NCBI RefSeq assembly: GCF_036370855.1
Contig: NC_088099.1
Coordinates: 147,701,017-147,765,016 of the forward strand
Source of the DNA: Dromaius novaehollandiae
Taxonomy: Eukaryota > Chordata > Aves > Casuariiformes > Dromaiidae
Direction: 5' to 3'
DNA length: 64,000 bases
Below the pieces are notes generated by a model that was given only the letters and a program-made list of their open reading frames with translations, did not search any database and was not told the origin of the DNA. Shown piece by piece: positions 10,151-23,199 of the stretch (position 1 is the first letter of the stretch; each line of letters starts with the position of its first letter). Position numbers and translations under genes: made by a program.

Positions 10151-10859
10151 CCGGGGTTCCCAGCTCGCAAGCTTGCACCCTCAGTTTGTCAAAAGCCCAG
10201 AAGCCAAGCTGCCTCGTTTTTCAAAAAATAACCATCGAGGCTTATATTCTTGTCTTCCGTAGCGTAGGGTTTCTGTCTCGGTTTAGGACTTGCCTTTTTT
10301 CTTTTTCCCCCTCCCCTCGCTAGATCACAGAGCTAGCCAATGTGGACCGCAGTGCCTGAAAAATTTCTGGTGGGATTTTTGTTTCATTACAGTCGTCGGA
10401 TTATATAGCGCTGGCAACATCACTTTAGGCTGTTTTGCAAGAAATATTTCAGGCTGTGCACATCGTTTTCAACCGCACTGCGATCTTGCAAATATCCCCG
10501 CTTCCTAAAACGACAGGAGAACAGGACAGACTGCATTTCCAAAACTGCAATACAATGCAATTGTGTCAGCTCGTAGATCTGAGCTATATGGTTGGATTCC
10601 ACAGACTCGTCCATGCCATCCGTAAAGGGGGGTCGGAGCCTGCAGACCTGCGCTCCCGGTCGTTTAGACGAGCCTTGGACTTTTGGCGAGTTCGAGTCCT
10701 TTTGTTAGTGCCAAAGTTAGGAGATCGGGCTAAACTGGGCTTAGGGTAGGGAAGGACTTGCTACCTTTACTGCGGGACCCGCGAGTCCATTACGTGCTGA
10801 GTCGCCCAGAAATATCTGGGTTGTCACTGTGCTCTGCTCTCCGAAATTGTTAGAAAGAA
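10151..10859. other. Inter-island segment of intermediate GC
   Basis: No gene is supported. A 104-codon plus-strand frame (10435-10749) has no recognisable domain. A GTTCGAGTCC string at about 10686-10695 resembles a tRNA B box but no cloverleaf surrounds it. CpG remains higher than in the distal flanks. Confidence 0.45.
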
Positions 10860-11330
10860 ACTGAAAGTAACTAATCGGACGCAGCTCCAAAATCGCTCTT
10901 GCGCCCAAAGAGGAGGCAAAATGTGACTCCCTTAAGCTCGCTGAGAAGTTTAGAGGCGAGAGGGAGAAGGCAGCAGAGGGTCAGACGTCCTCATCCCCCC
11001 GAAGAGAGGTTGCTGTCCGCTGCGCGCCGGTGCGAGGCGGCGGCGACCCGGGACGGCGGCCCGGGACAGCGGCCCCGGCGCCGCCTCGCCGCCCGCGGCA
11101 GGGCGGTGGCAGCGCTGCGGGCTCGGCAGCGACCCCGGCAGCCCCCAGCCCTGCCCCGCGCTGAGCCGGGGCACTTAGAGGACCGGCTCCTCGAGCCTCC
11201 TGGCAGCGCCGGCCCGCAGGCGCAGCCCCCTCGGATGCGCGGTGCCGGCGGGTTTCCGTCGCGGGCGGCAGCCGCGCTGGGCGCCCTGCGCGCTCCAGGT
11301 ACCCTTGCAGGTACCTAGGGCACCGCGCAC
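10860..11330. promoter_or_regulatory. CpG island 2
   Basis: A second dense CpG block, with GGCGGCGACCCGGGACGGCGG-type sequence around 11036-11060. A 139-codon frame on the plus strand (10899-11318) is Arg/Ala/Pro-rich and of the kind expected by chance in islands. The block ends with two direct AGGTACC copies at 11297-11303 and 11309-11315. It is separated from island 1 by about 700 bp and could be an alternative promoter or the outer shore of the same regulatory domain. Confidence 0.7.
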
Positions 11331-14300
11331 GCCTGCCTTTAAAGCGAAAATCGGGCGCAAGATCACCGTTAGTGACTGGCAGGGCATGTTAGTGTCTGGG
11401 CAAATTTCGGTCGAGGCTTCTTAAAAGCAGTCCGTGGGAACTACCGTGCTGTCTGTGGGAGCAGGGCAAGTGGCAGACGTCAGGCTGTAGGCACCCCCGG
11501 CTGCCTAAAAGGATGTCTTGAGTCTTGGTATGTACAGCCAAGGGTTTGCTCCGGCGAATATTCGTGTGCTTAATGTAACTCTGACCCCTTTAACTTTTAA
11601 CATCGCTTCCCCTAATTAATCTGTTCAGGTCCCAGACTTAAATGGCTGTCCACAGCTGCTGCAAATTGATTTATCCCCTGATGGTGGTCCGAGTTGCTGA
11701 CCAAAGCAGGATTTTTTTTTCTCCCCATTTTTGGTCTACTAATCTGTTTTGACTTATTTCCTACTTACAGTAATGCTTGCATGCGTTTTGAAGAACTTAA
11801 AAAATATTTTCTTTTGACATGTAGCTAGAAACATAATTATTGTATTTGTAAACACAATATGTTAGGGCTAAGGGTGAATATAATTTATTTAATTATACCC
11901 TTGTAGCCTTACATTTCCTTTTCCATTTCTGCATCCTGATAGACGCAATGGAAAGTTTAAATAATGAACTTTGTTAACTGTAGTTTGCAGCAATAGATGA
12001 AAGGTGTTTTTGGATTTGAATTCTGTTGTCCAGGTTTTCTGCTCAGCTTTTCTGCCAACAGTTTTAGTGAATCTGGGTAACTGAGAGGATTGAAACTGGT
12101 TTCTAATGGTTGTTAAAGCTGATGCTTGACCTTTTCAGGGGAAGTCTGAAAACCTCATTCAGTTTATTCTGGGCTGATTTCCTTAGGAAATCCAATATGA
12201 TCAGGGAATTTCCTTCAGCTTGTCTGAATGTTAGGAAAGTTAGTCTATCTTGTTTATGTTTTGGTTCTAGCATTAGTTGTTTCTGTGGCTCCCCATCAAT
12301 AGAAAAATACCAGGAAAAAGATCTGAATATGGCTTATTCATTATTGTGCAGTCTATGAAAATACTAAGTTGGTAAAGGCTTCAGGAGCTGCAAGATACAC
12401 TGCAGGCTCGCTATAAAGGTTTTTTTTCAGGAAGCTACTTTGTTTGATTATTGAGAAGTTTCCTAAGATCAGTTTTATCATATCTGAGCCTGCAATATAA
12501 CTGTTACTCCTCTGTAATAGTTACATTGCATCATTTGTCTTTTCTGTCATAGGAAACTCAACCATGCAATAGCGCAAATGATAATAACAACAACAACAAA
12601 AACCCTTTAAATCTGTTAATATCCTGGCAAGCTGAAACCGGCTGAGTATATAAGATAGCAGGAGTTGATGCAAATTTCAGCCTTAATGTGTGCAAGCATC
12701 TCTAAGGCTTGGTTTCTAGCTGTACAAATGTCCTAACTGAGAAGAAACAATCTGTTTGTGATGGAATGCAGACAGCAGCGTTAGGTCACTGCTTCCTGGC
12801 AACTGCTGCACAAGTTGTTTTTCTTCAAAGGCTTTGAGCTTTTAAATAGTTTCCAAAATCTTTTTAAGTAAAACATTGCCTTCTACCATTTGACCACCTT
12901 AATGTTAACTTTTTTGCCTAAATAATGGACCAGTAAAACAGCACACAGTGTCTCATCTGTATATACTTAACACTAGGCATGCCTGCGTGCACATGGAGTT
13001 TTAGGCTGGAAGTATTGTGTATAGAAGAAAGGGGAGAAAAATAGCTCCACCTGGAGTGCTGGTCAGTGGCTAGTCAGTTCAGGACATTCTTCCCTGTCAA
13101 ATCCTGTTTCTCACTTCTCTGAAATGAACTTCAGACGACAGGCATTGAATGCAAAGCCCACTTCATTGAGGTAATATGCAGACTGCAAACTCTTCATTGC
13201 CAGACACTTTGGAAGAAATAGGCATCTGCACTGTTTGCATTGGGGGTGATGGGAGAAAGGGGTTGCAATTGTCATTTTCATCTTTCAAATCCACTTGCCA
13301 CAGTCCTTTACTGTTAAATCTTCAGCTAATTGAATAAGGATATTAGTATGTTGCTTTTGAGGGCGCTTCAGATTTTTTAAATTAGGGGAAAAAGGATCTT
13401 GTTCTTTGTTCTGTAGAAACTTAAGTTGTCATGTAGAGATCAAGAAGCCTTATCAGCTGAAATAAAACGTGAACTTGCTGTTGTGTAGAGGTTATTTCTC
13501 ATGGTTTGGTTAAAGAGCTGTAAAAAGAAATCATTTTAAATCTGAGCAAATTAAAAAAAAATGCTTACATCCATTTAGTTAGCAGGAGCCTGCTCTTTTT
13601 CATACAGCCTTTAATAGCAACCTAAAAGAAGTTTAAACAAACATTGAATTTAGCATAAGTAGTGAGAATGTAAATTGTTAAAACATTGGCTTCCAGATTT
13701 CATTTTCTTCATCTTGTTTCCCATGAAAGCACCAAAAGAGGTGGTTTAAAAACTGAACTTTTAATGTAAAGGCTCTTGCTTTTCTATATAGATGTTGCTC
13801 TTTAAAGATCTGCTCTAAAATCACAGTTGTCCTGCTCTTGTTTACTATAAACTTGATTAGCTTAATATATGGTAGCATAAATACATCAGGAAAAAGTACA
13901 CTGTGTGGTTTTGTGAAATAAGAAAAAATCAGCAGATGTAAAAATCAAAGCCAAAATATCCTGCCCTTTAAAAGGACATTTTTTTTTCAAAATAAAATAT
14001 TTCATCTGAAAGACATTGACTTCCATCTTCATTTTTTTTCTGCCATTGATATGAAAGTTTCCAAATAATGTTTAGAGAACAGTGGACATTTTATTAAAGT
14101 AAACATTAGTTCAGTATAATGGAGGTAATTGTAAATGATAAGAGCAGAGCAGGTTATCTGTGTGTTGTTTAAACAGAAGGAGCTATTTTGCACCATTTCC
14201 AGTAGCCATCTGTAGAGGAGAAGGGTTTGCACCTGTCTGTCCACACTAATTATAGATTAGGTCCAAAGAAATGAAATTCGAGTAGGCTTTCTCTTAATGA

Positions 14301-15985
14301 AATCCATAGTGATTTTATTGTAAATGTGTTTTGTGTACAGACGGTGATGGTTGGGCTGTGAGTAAAATAAATTGCTGTATGGCTGTCATGTACTTATAGT
14401 TGTAAAGCAGGATACTGCTGCATTAACAAAGGTGCTGAATAAAAACGCAGTACTCCATTTGTGTCCTAGGCTTCAATTGTGGTTTTAGCTAGGTTTAGCC
14501 AAAATACTCACTGTAAGCACAGTCTTTTAAGGGTGTGTTTCAGGGTAGACTTCTCAGAATCATCTTCCTGTCAGTGTCCTGGCATATACGTGGTCTTCTG
14601 GCTGTAATATATGAGATAGAAATGGTTTCATTTTAAGTATGTACACAGAGACATGCAGAGTGTGTCAGAATTACTTTGCTCTGGCCTAATATTATATTGG
14701 TAAAAGAAAGTGAAAAGAGTGAGAAATGCATTCTGCAGTAAAAGGTCACATGAATTCCTACCACATCTGTTTATAGTAATTATGAACATAATTAACATAA
14801 GAATTACAAGTGAAGTAATGACAAGCTGAGCTATGAGATATTATTCCATAATGGTCATATGTTGGAATTCTCACATTATAGCACACTAGAATTCACATAT
14901 TCAATGCCAGAAAGAAAATGTTAGATTTGTATCTATTTTAATGCTTCAAAACTTATCTGCCTGGGGCAGATGGACTTTATGCTTTATAGGAAGGTAACCC
15001 ATTATTAAGAGAGAGTCAGTTGAAATTAAGATTTCTAGCCTGCAGCTTGGACTTTGAGACAGCTGTGCTTATGGAACACCACTTCTGCTACACATTTGCA
15101 CTCTGATTGTATTTATTTTATTACCACACATTGCTTTATTTTTAAATCTGAGTGTTTTTGCAGCAAATTGTTTACATTAGAAAGGATCCTAGATTAGTTT
15201 TTCTTTAGAGAATTGTGACTCTAGTAGTAAAACTGCCTGTTGGAATGGCCAGTGTAGATATAAGCCATATACTGAGGCTCTGGAAGATGAGAATCTGATA
15301 GATCCTAAATTAGTTCATGGCACATTAGACTGCAAGGAAAAGTCCCTAACATACTTAGAATTAAAAGAGCAGTCTCTCATTTGTACATAATATTTTGAAA
15401 GCACATATGCAGAGAGAAAACTCTCTGGTACCTGGTACCTTGCAGGTTGAATTCATTACAGTCACTTTTCTTTGGAAATGCACAGAATATACCACTAAGT
15501 GCTTGGGTTTCAAGTGAGTTGACTAACTCTTGTAATATGACCTGTCTGATTACCTCTAAATATGGTTGTCACACAACTGACAACTGGAGGAAGTTGAGGA
15601 AAAAGTGGGCCATCTTAAGAGTAAAAATACTATCTAAGGAATCCATAACGAATTTGGCGTGTAAAAATCATTTTACCTTTATTGAAAAACCAAATGCCTG
15701 CTTTTGTGATAGGAAAATTTGCTAAATTACTAAGGCTGAATATATAGTTGGAGTGGTTTAGGAAGAATGAAAAAAAAAATTACCTTGTGCTATGTCTCAG
15801 TGATACCAAGAGGTTTTCGCATTATTGGATTAGTGGAGGATTTGTGACAGACCCCTTTTTATCTGACATTCATTGCAGTGACACGATTTTCACATACACG
15901 CCCTTCCCCCACCTCAGTTCTGGTTTTCACTTCGTGTTATGTATCAAATTCCCTTTATTTTTTCTCTTGGGGAAAAACTGCCACC
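11331..15985. other. AT-rich non-coding DNA between islands
   Basis: No gene or recognisable transposon is seen. The DNA is AT-rich with short A and T runs and small open frames only (largest 92 codons at 15447-15725). A composition change back toward GC begins near 15.99 kb. Confidence 0.6.
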
Positions 15986-16969
15986 TTGGCGGAGCGAGTG
16001 TGGAAGGGCCCCCCGGACAAGGCCCGTCTCGCTCCAGCGTGCCGTCGTTGTCCCCATCCCGGCCCTCGCGTTGCCTTTCCGTGGAGATTCAAGAGCAGCT
16101 CATTGCCTTAAAAACAGATACCGGTTCCAAGGGAGAGACAGTTAAAACTTTTAAAGCCCGGGCGCGCGGAGTCGGCTCAGCAGCCCGGCGCGGCCGCACG
16201 GCCACGGCGCTGTCTCGGCTCCCGCGGGCAGACGCGATACCCCTCAGCAGCCCGCCGGGACGGATCCAGTCAACACAAACGCGGGCGGTTTAGTGCGGGA
16301 GCCGCCCGGCGGGGAAGCAGCCGGTGCGGGAGCCCGGGCGGCGGCGGGCCGGGCCGCCCCCTCTGCGGTGCGCGGCGCCCCCGCTCCCCGCGCTGCTTCC
16401 CGCCTCCGCCTGGGCCGTGCCGATAGTGTAATCGCCCGATGGGCGCTGCCCCCGGCACACGCGGCACCGCGCGCCATGTGCCGTCCCGGCCAGCCCTTCG
16501 CCGCAGATAAGCCGCGGTGTGTGTTTAACGAGTACAAAGCCCGGCCGCGCCGCCGCCGCCAGCAGGTAACCGCCACCCGCGGCGTGCGCAGGGCGGGAGG
16601 GCCGGGGACACCCCCCTCTCCCCCTCGCCGGCCGCCTCCCGCGCCCGCTGCGCGGTGCCGAAGTCGATAAGCGCCCGCAGGGGTGAAGACGTAACGCCGT
16701 TATCGCCCCTCCTCGCCGGCGGAGGATTTACACGCCGAGATTAGCCCGGGGGGGACGGGATCTGCCTTTTGTTGTGCGGCGGCGAGGGAGGGGGGAGGCC
16801 GCGGCGCTGCCCCTCCGCCCGCCGGCCGCGCCCTGAGGTGAGGGCGCCCCGCCCCGCCCCCCGCCCCGCACGCCTTCCCGGGGGGGCGGCGCGGCCGGAG
16901 AACAATAGGTCATTTAGCGACCAGGCTTTAAAAACAGCGGGTGCGGAGGGGCGCGCGTGAAGGGCGGCC

Positions 16970-17006
16970 GGCGGGGGCGGGGGCGGGGCGGGGCGGGGCG
17001 GGGCGC
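16970..17006. repeat. GGGGC repeat with G-quadruplex potential
   Basis: At least six G-runs of four or five, each separated by a single C, lie on the plus strand. This satisfies the usual G3+N1-7 quadruplex pattern several times over. It sits downstream of the TATA-like element in CpG island 3. Confidence 0.85.
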
Positions 17007-17179
17007 GGCGCGGCGCGCGGCGGGCGGGAGGGAGCCGCGCTTTGTGTGCGCGTTCGCGGCCCGGACGTGGCGCCCGCGGGGAGGGCGCGGGCGGGCGGCG
17101 CGGGCCTGCGCTTGGTCCCGGCGTGAATACAACTGCGCAGGTTGCTGCTGTGCTGGGGGGTCCTCAACTTTGAAGGCGC

Positions 17180-17194
17180 GGGGGGGGGGGGGGG
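17180..17194. repeat. Uninterrupted poly-G run
   Basis: Fifteen consecutive G residues on the plus strand at the edge of CpG island 3, followed by further G runs near 17217-17226. The exact length is assembly-sensitive, as sequencing through such runs is error-prone. Confidence 0.85.
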
Positions 17195-17239
17195 AGCAGG
17201 GGATAGAAAGTGCCCCCGGGGGGGTTGGACTTCGCTACT

Positions 17240-17700
17240 GGGGGATTTTTCATTTCTCACCAGATTAAAGCACCGAGTGCGTGCGCGCTGCCCTAACGAA
17301 CGGCTTTATCAACAGTTATTTCTTAAAGCAACATTAAACAATTATCTTCAGAAATATATTTAAAAGTTTGCAATATTTATATTGCTGTTTCACTTTGTCA
17401 GGTGTTTGCACGGATAGATATATAGATACGATCCGGTAACTAAAAGCCTAATTAAAATTTGTTTAAAGCCAGAGGGGCATGTAGTCTTGTTGACAGCAGC
17501 AGATCGATAGGGTAAGACAATAGAGCCCCATTATTTTACTCCCATTGACTGAACATATTGACATTTCAGGTTTGCGATTGCCTCACTGAGCATGATGAAA
17601 CGCTGAAATTCACAACCCAACTGTCTGGAGTGGCACATATATTACTGTATGTCATCTCTGCCTTCAGGTTACCTTATCGCTGAAGCAGAATGGTAATGGA
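17240..17700. promoter_or_regulatory. Candidate conserved non-coding element next to CpG island 3
   Basis: Complex, non-repetitive AT-balanced sequence immediately beside the island, with homeodomain-type TAATTAAAA near 17449-17457 and similar cores. There is no coding frame of note. The call rests on sequence texture and location only and needs an alignment to confirm. Confidence 0.25.
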
Positions 17701-17914
17701 TGGCAGCAGAGTACTTCAGAGGGTTTAGGGCTCGATCAGTTAAGAAGCTGACACATAGCAGGTTTCAGGAGTATCTTTAATTACACCTAGAATTATGTAC
17801 GAGGAAAGATGGGCCTTGTTACCTGCTGCTGCACTTCAGAGTTTGCAGGCTCGGAAGCAGACAGGATAACAAGGTACTTATGTTTCATATTTTATATACA
17901 TGGCTTGATATCTT

Positions 17915-18085
17915 AAACTTCCGCAAGAAGAGCCCCAGGACTTCTGGCTGCGCTGCTGGCGTGCTCGCCACGTTAGCCAGGGGCAGCATCTCCGCCACAG
18001 CCTGGATGCTGGAGATGCAGAGCACCTGCGAGGCCTTCGCCCAGTGTGTACAGTGCGTCAGGAAACAAAGAACAACTTTAAATAG
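17915..18085. other. GC-rich inlier open on both strands
   Basis: About 150-170 bp of clearly higher GC in AT-rich surroundings. It lies within an 81-codon plus frame (17880-18125) and a 76-codon minus frame (17885-18115). The minus-strand translation (around SIQAVAEMLPLANVAS) looks less random than its neighbours, and a CTCGCAG|GTGCTC donor-like site lies in it, but I recognise no family. It could be an exon, a fragment of a processed gene copy, or a small CpG-rich regulatory element. Confidence 0.25.
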
Positions 18086-18522
18086 ATCCCGGTTGGGTTC
18101 CTCCCCCCTCAGCATCCTCTCTTGACAAAGCCCAGAGGATGCAACACAGAGCGAACATACATATATTTTCCCTTAGTATAAGCATTGTAAAAAGAAATGT
18201 CTTTTCATGCAATATCTGTATGTATATGCATACTTGCATATGTTAATTGATGTGATTACATATAAATGCATTTATAAAGAAGACCCAATGACTACAGGAC
18301 ATCCAATGTGCCTTATTATTTCAAAGTCTTTTCGATGTTCTTTAAAATCTATCTGGCTGCAGAATGAAACCCATCAGGGTTAGGCAGAGATAGAGACCAA
18401 AATTAATTTAAAGCAGACAAAGAGCTAGTATGACAGAGCCACTAGTGATTTAACTCATTTTTTAAAGTAAGTGTAATGAAAATAAAAAATGTATTCTGAG
18501 CGTGCCATCTACTCAACAATTG

Positions 18523-18536
18523 TTGCCATCAAGTGG
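18523..18536 (-). promoter_or_regulatory. CTCF-like motif
   Basis: TTGCCATCAAGTGG matches 12 of 14 positions of the reverse CTCF core CTGCCMYCTRSTGG. A second partial match, GTGCCATCTACTCA, starts about 20 bp upstream near 18502. Motif evidence only. Confidence 0.4.
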
Positions 18537-21179
18537 ACTGCTGATGCCCTTTAAGATGGTAAAAAGAAAACTAGTCCTTTATACCATTTTCATGAAAATG
18601 TTAGGTTTCTGTTTGATCAGCAGGTGCTGTTGAGATGAAAGCCATGTGTAAATTTTCAGAAGGCCAAAAGTGTCAATTCAGAAAAGGAAAGTGATAAGAG
18701 AAAATGCAATCAGTTTTCCTGTTTTCAATTTGTGCAGGATTTGAAGAGCTGTTTTGTTAAACTGCTACATCTGCTCCAATATGAATATTGAACTACTTCC
18801 ACTAAAAATAACACCCTATAATTTGGAAGCCATTGCAATCTTTTGTTAATGCAAGTGGGTTATTTAAAAAAAAATCTATTCTGAAAAATCTCCTGCCTAA
18901 TGTGCATTTCTGTTTATCGGCACTTTTATCTTCAGCAGATAAAATGGCATTATGCAATTAGGACCATATCTGTTTAGACTGTAAAAATGGCACTGGATAG
19001 CTGAATGTCAGTATATTGGTAAAAGGGTTTAACTCTTATATTTAAAATAATTTTGTTAAAAACTATGATTGTTTCTTAAAATTGTGAGTTACTGCTTCCT
19101 AGTTGTAACAGCTCTGGCTTTACTTTCTATTGAAGATCTTAGGCAAAGTAAAAACTGTTCAGAGTATTACAGAGCATTCTTTGGCTTGTTTCATTCTTAC
19201 TATACCTGCAAATCTAAGTCTAGGCTGATCAAGGGCATTTTAGTTAATGGGGCATTTGGAGTAACTTTTTCCATAGTTAAATAAAATGATTACATTATCC
19301 TTGAATGCATATATACAAAAATATTCACTGTTGTAGAGCTGCTAATCCAAGTGAATTTTATGAACCTGGAAAGCACTACATTGGTAGAACATACATTTTC
19401 TATCAGAGGCATCTCCAGAGAAAATGGCATTATTACTTTTTAATTAAAAAAAATAAAAAAGATCTAATGAGAAAAGGGTTTGTTTCTTAATTTTTTGAAT
19501 AAGGATCTTAATCAAGAAGTGCTCATATACTGTTACATCCATTGGAGGCCTACATACATAACATGGGTAAACGTGCTGGGTAAAACAAGAGTTTTTCATT
19601 TACTTCTTTATTTTATATTTACTGCAACATAGAGAATTACCTGGTTTTAATATTAGAATGGGTTTTGATTGTTGATTTCTAATCTAGTAGTCAGGAACTC
19701 TGTTCTTTGGCAGGTGTATATACGGGAAAGGGCCTTGGTGATGCTTCTGTTCAGTTTTACAATTGGATTTGTAAGCTTTTGACCTTGGGGGATTTTCCTC
19801 AAAGTGAGCTACAGATCAAAAATAATTAAAATTCGATAAAGTGAATTTTAAATATAGAATGGATTTTATGTGAGATCAGCGCTTGTGGTAGGTTGTCTAG
19901 AAGTCTGTGGCATGTCTGCTTTATAGTTTGTATTCCCAAATGTAACTGTGCGCACACATGTGCATAAATTTATGCTGAATGACAGAGGGATGATTATTTA
20001 TACAGATTTTATCCAAAACTCTGTGCGCTCCTGAAACATAACAAAAAGCCTCCCCCCCCAAAAGACTGTTTACATCCTGTGACAGTCACTAGAATCAAAT
20101 TTTTTAAAAATGAAAGTTGTTTCTTTTCCTCCAAATCTTCTCTTCCCCAACAAAGCTAACCCTGTTAAACCTCACCTTCTGTGGGACGTATACATAGTTA
20201 TAGACATATGTATGAGAAGTAAATATTACAAAAAACATAGCTGATCAGGGCAAAATGTCTGTAGCCTTAAATAGCTTGTGGTATCTGTCAGTAGCAGAGC
20301 CAGAGCTAAAGAAGCCCTACCTTGGCTCCTTTGGGGATGTGAGACCCTAGAGGAGCTGCGTGCTAGTGCTGAGTTCCTCCTAAGCAGTATTACCGAACAA
20401 ATGCTCTATCGCAACATGTTGCTGGAGCTGCTGTCTTCCCAAAGAGATTTTAAACCAAGGTGCTTCTTGCTTTGGTCGTAGGATTTTGTGGTACTTCTTC
20501 CTGGGGTTGTGGGGGAATCTAACCCTAAAAGAGAGATAATAGCTTGGTATAGAGCATCTGCATTTTCTCAGCGCTTTCATGAGTGCTCTGTTTTCTCTCT
20601 TCTTTGCCAAAAATTCCGCATGCAGTTTTGCTGTTTGCTATCGAATAGTTGCCATATTTAACTTCAGTGGTTGTAAATGGAAATGTGAATAGAAAGAAAT
20701 CTTTTCGTGCTAGGTTTCATTTTCTGTAACGTGTTTTGGGATGCCTGGGAGAAAGGGTATCCTAGACATTCAAAATATCATGAACACATATGAAGAATAT
20801 AAGAGAAATTCAGAAACATGCTATTTCATATATATAGTTGTTCATATATGATATGGTGACTTATTGAAGTGATATTTTTTCTTTACTTTGTGTTCTCTAA
20901 GAATTTTGCCATCTTAAAAAACTGCAAGTACAGCAATACAGTGGTATTCCAACAATAGTATTAGTGAACAATCCCATATTGCAACATGCTGACACGTGCT
21001 CTTCACGTGGTATTTCATGATTTCTTCAGTTGTCTCAAGAACACATTTGATTCATTGCCACTTCCTCTGTTAGCCAGGCAGGTAGAGTGTGCTGCTTAAA
21101 GTAAAGTAAGTATCAGCTAAAGTTCATAGAGGATAATAGGTTCTTTTGGAAATTAGGTTGCTGTCTGGAAAGACATAAG

Positions 21180-21193
21180 ACTCCACCTAGTGG
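21180..21193 (-). promoter_or_regulatory. CTCF-like motif in a short palindrome
   Basis: ACTCCACCTAGTGG matches 11 of 14 positions of the reverse CTCF core. The site is also part of a 7-bp-arm palindrome (ACTCCAC, CTA, GTGGAGT) ending at 21196. Confidence 0.35.
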
Positions 21194-23199
21194 AGTGGAA
21201 TTAATCTGCAAACAGTGGCATGCAATGATAAAATAATAAAAAATATATAATTTATGAAAAGCCACGTTGAGGCAGTGAATAAAAAACAGGAATTTTGTCA
21301 GGCATCTGGGGAGATGGTTGCATGACCATTGCTAATTGTACAGGACTATAGTTACTTTTGTAGCTCAGGAAGGCTTAAGTATGTCTGCCTCGTTAATATG
21401 TAATTTGCATAAGTAGTAGTTATTACCACTAGTCATTTTCTTGTGTGATTGATTTTATTTGGTGACCTATTGAATAAATTTTTAAATTTGCTGATGATGA
21501 CCACACAGGTGCCCCGTTAGGTTGTGCTTCAGGTGTCATCTTTCAAATCGTTTAGTCAGAACCCCCCATCCAACCCCCAAAACTTCCCCACATCTTTCCA
21601 TTGTTTATTTGCCAGAATACATTTTCTACTTTTTGTTTCATCTACTTCCATAAACAGCAGTGTCTGGCTGCTGGTTCTCCATGCCATCATGACAAGTTGG
21701 ATGGCATATCGAGTAAATGGCTGTGTGGCTTTTGGTGGTCTCAGGGCTTAACATTCTCTGTTAAGAAGCATCAAATTAGTTAGGATTTTGTACCTGTGCT
21801 TTTCTTCCCCATTGGTTATATCGTATTGTGTTACTAGGGTGTAATACAATGAAGTTTAAAGCTGGGAGGCAAGCAAATGCCCAACTTGAGCAGCAAAGAT
21901 ACTGTCCTAAAATCCTCTTTGAAAATATTATCCCAGCATTTAATCACACTTGTGTTAGATGAGTTCAAGAAGAGAGCTGCTGTAGACCAGCTCAAGCACT
22001 GACAGTGAGAGAGAGTGAAGCTATTGCCAGAAAATGAGATGATTAGGATGCAACAAAGGAGACAGAATGATACTACTGCAAGGGATATTTGGGAAGAATG
22101 CTCCAAAGGAGTGCTTTCAGTAACATCCAGGTGGGGTTTGTTGCCAGAGCCATTAAAGCATAGTGGTGCCAGAAACCAGAGAAAGCTGCCAACAAATTTA
22201 GGGATAATGGTACCTGGGGGTGTGCTATCAATGGATGGTAGTGCCAGGATGATTTTTTATTTTATTTTAATGGTGGCATTGCTAAAAGTATTTAAGGGTA
22301 ATGTTATAGAAAGGGTTTTAGTGAGTGAAGTCACTGAGTGCTAGGAACCATTAAGCAAAAGCTGTTTCATGACTGTGCTATTTATTATTTTTAAAGCTTG
22401 TTGGCAAACCACTTAATACTAGAAAAGGACGCTGCAACCTGTATTAAAGCATACTGAAGAAGAGCAAGGAAAACATTGTACTGAACTGAATAATGTAGCT
22501 TAATTTCTGAATGTTACATGCATTTCATGTGCACCGTGATAAATAAATGCAACTCCAAGGGCCAGTGGAGTTTGTAAGTGTTGAACTGAAGAGTATTTGA
22601 GCTCAGATCTTCAATGGTATCCACATGCCCAATTCTCACTGAAGATTGTGCCTTTTTGTCTAAACACCAGTCTGTGGGTCTGGACCTCAGGCTTCCTGCA
22701 CTCCCATCTTATTCCTGTGATCTTAATACTTTGCTGGAACTGCTCTGAGGCTAGACCAGCTTTGGCCCTGATGACAGTATCCTGTGTGAGGATAAGTGGG
22801 CTAGCTCAGGTCTTAATGGAAAGTGAGTCATGCTCTTTGAATTGTAAATGATGGACTTACCTGATGAAGAATTACATATAAAAGGAGAGAAAAAGTCTGT
22901 TCCTTCAGTAATGATATTCTCAGAGGTTCCCATTGAGTCCATGGGGCCAGGATTCTTAAATTTTATGTCCCAAGAGCTATAAAACAATTTCTGAGCCAGC
23001 TGCGTGCTCCAGACATTTCTAGAAAAGTGTACAGCTACCGCAAATACAGCTACAGTAGTTTTAAGGGTGGATCGATGTGTAATGCATACCTTCTGATGCG
23101 AGATTTGTTGGTCCCATCCTCATCCCATGAAGTTCATGGGAGGTTTTGGTGTTAGTTTTCTTCAAAACGTTTTTTTAAAGCCGGGCCTCAATGTCCCCT

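Larger units (their letters stand above)
15990..17300. promoter_or_regulatory. CpG island 3, likely promoter
   Basis: The largest CpG block in the window, with GGGCGG boxes, several GATA-type sites (CCGATAGTG, CAGATAAGC, TCGATAAGC, TTATCGCC between about 16419 and 16706) and a TTTAAAAA TATA-like element at about 16927-16934 just before the densest GC. Overlapping stop-free frames on both strands are composition artefacts. One of them contains CAGCAG followed by GTAACC near 16561-16572, a weak donor. Direction of transcription cannot be fixed. Confidence 0.78.

Noticed and set aside
10440..10749. tRNA-like B box (GTTCGAGTCC) near 10686
   Set aside because: No matching A box at the right distance and no cloverleaf arms.
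10899..11318. 139-codon plus frame in CpG island 2
   Set aside because: Low-complexity Arg/Ala/Pro composition with no family motif, and it overlaps opposite-strand frames.
15748..16293. 181-codon plus frame spanning the island edge
   Set aside because: The longest plus-strand frame here, but its first half is ordinary AT-rich translation and its second half GC-island translation. No domain or splice support.
16244..17268. Several 60-125-codon frames in CpG island 3
   Set aside because: Composition artefacts: overlapping open frames in most directions, with no recognisable protein.
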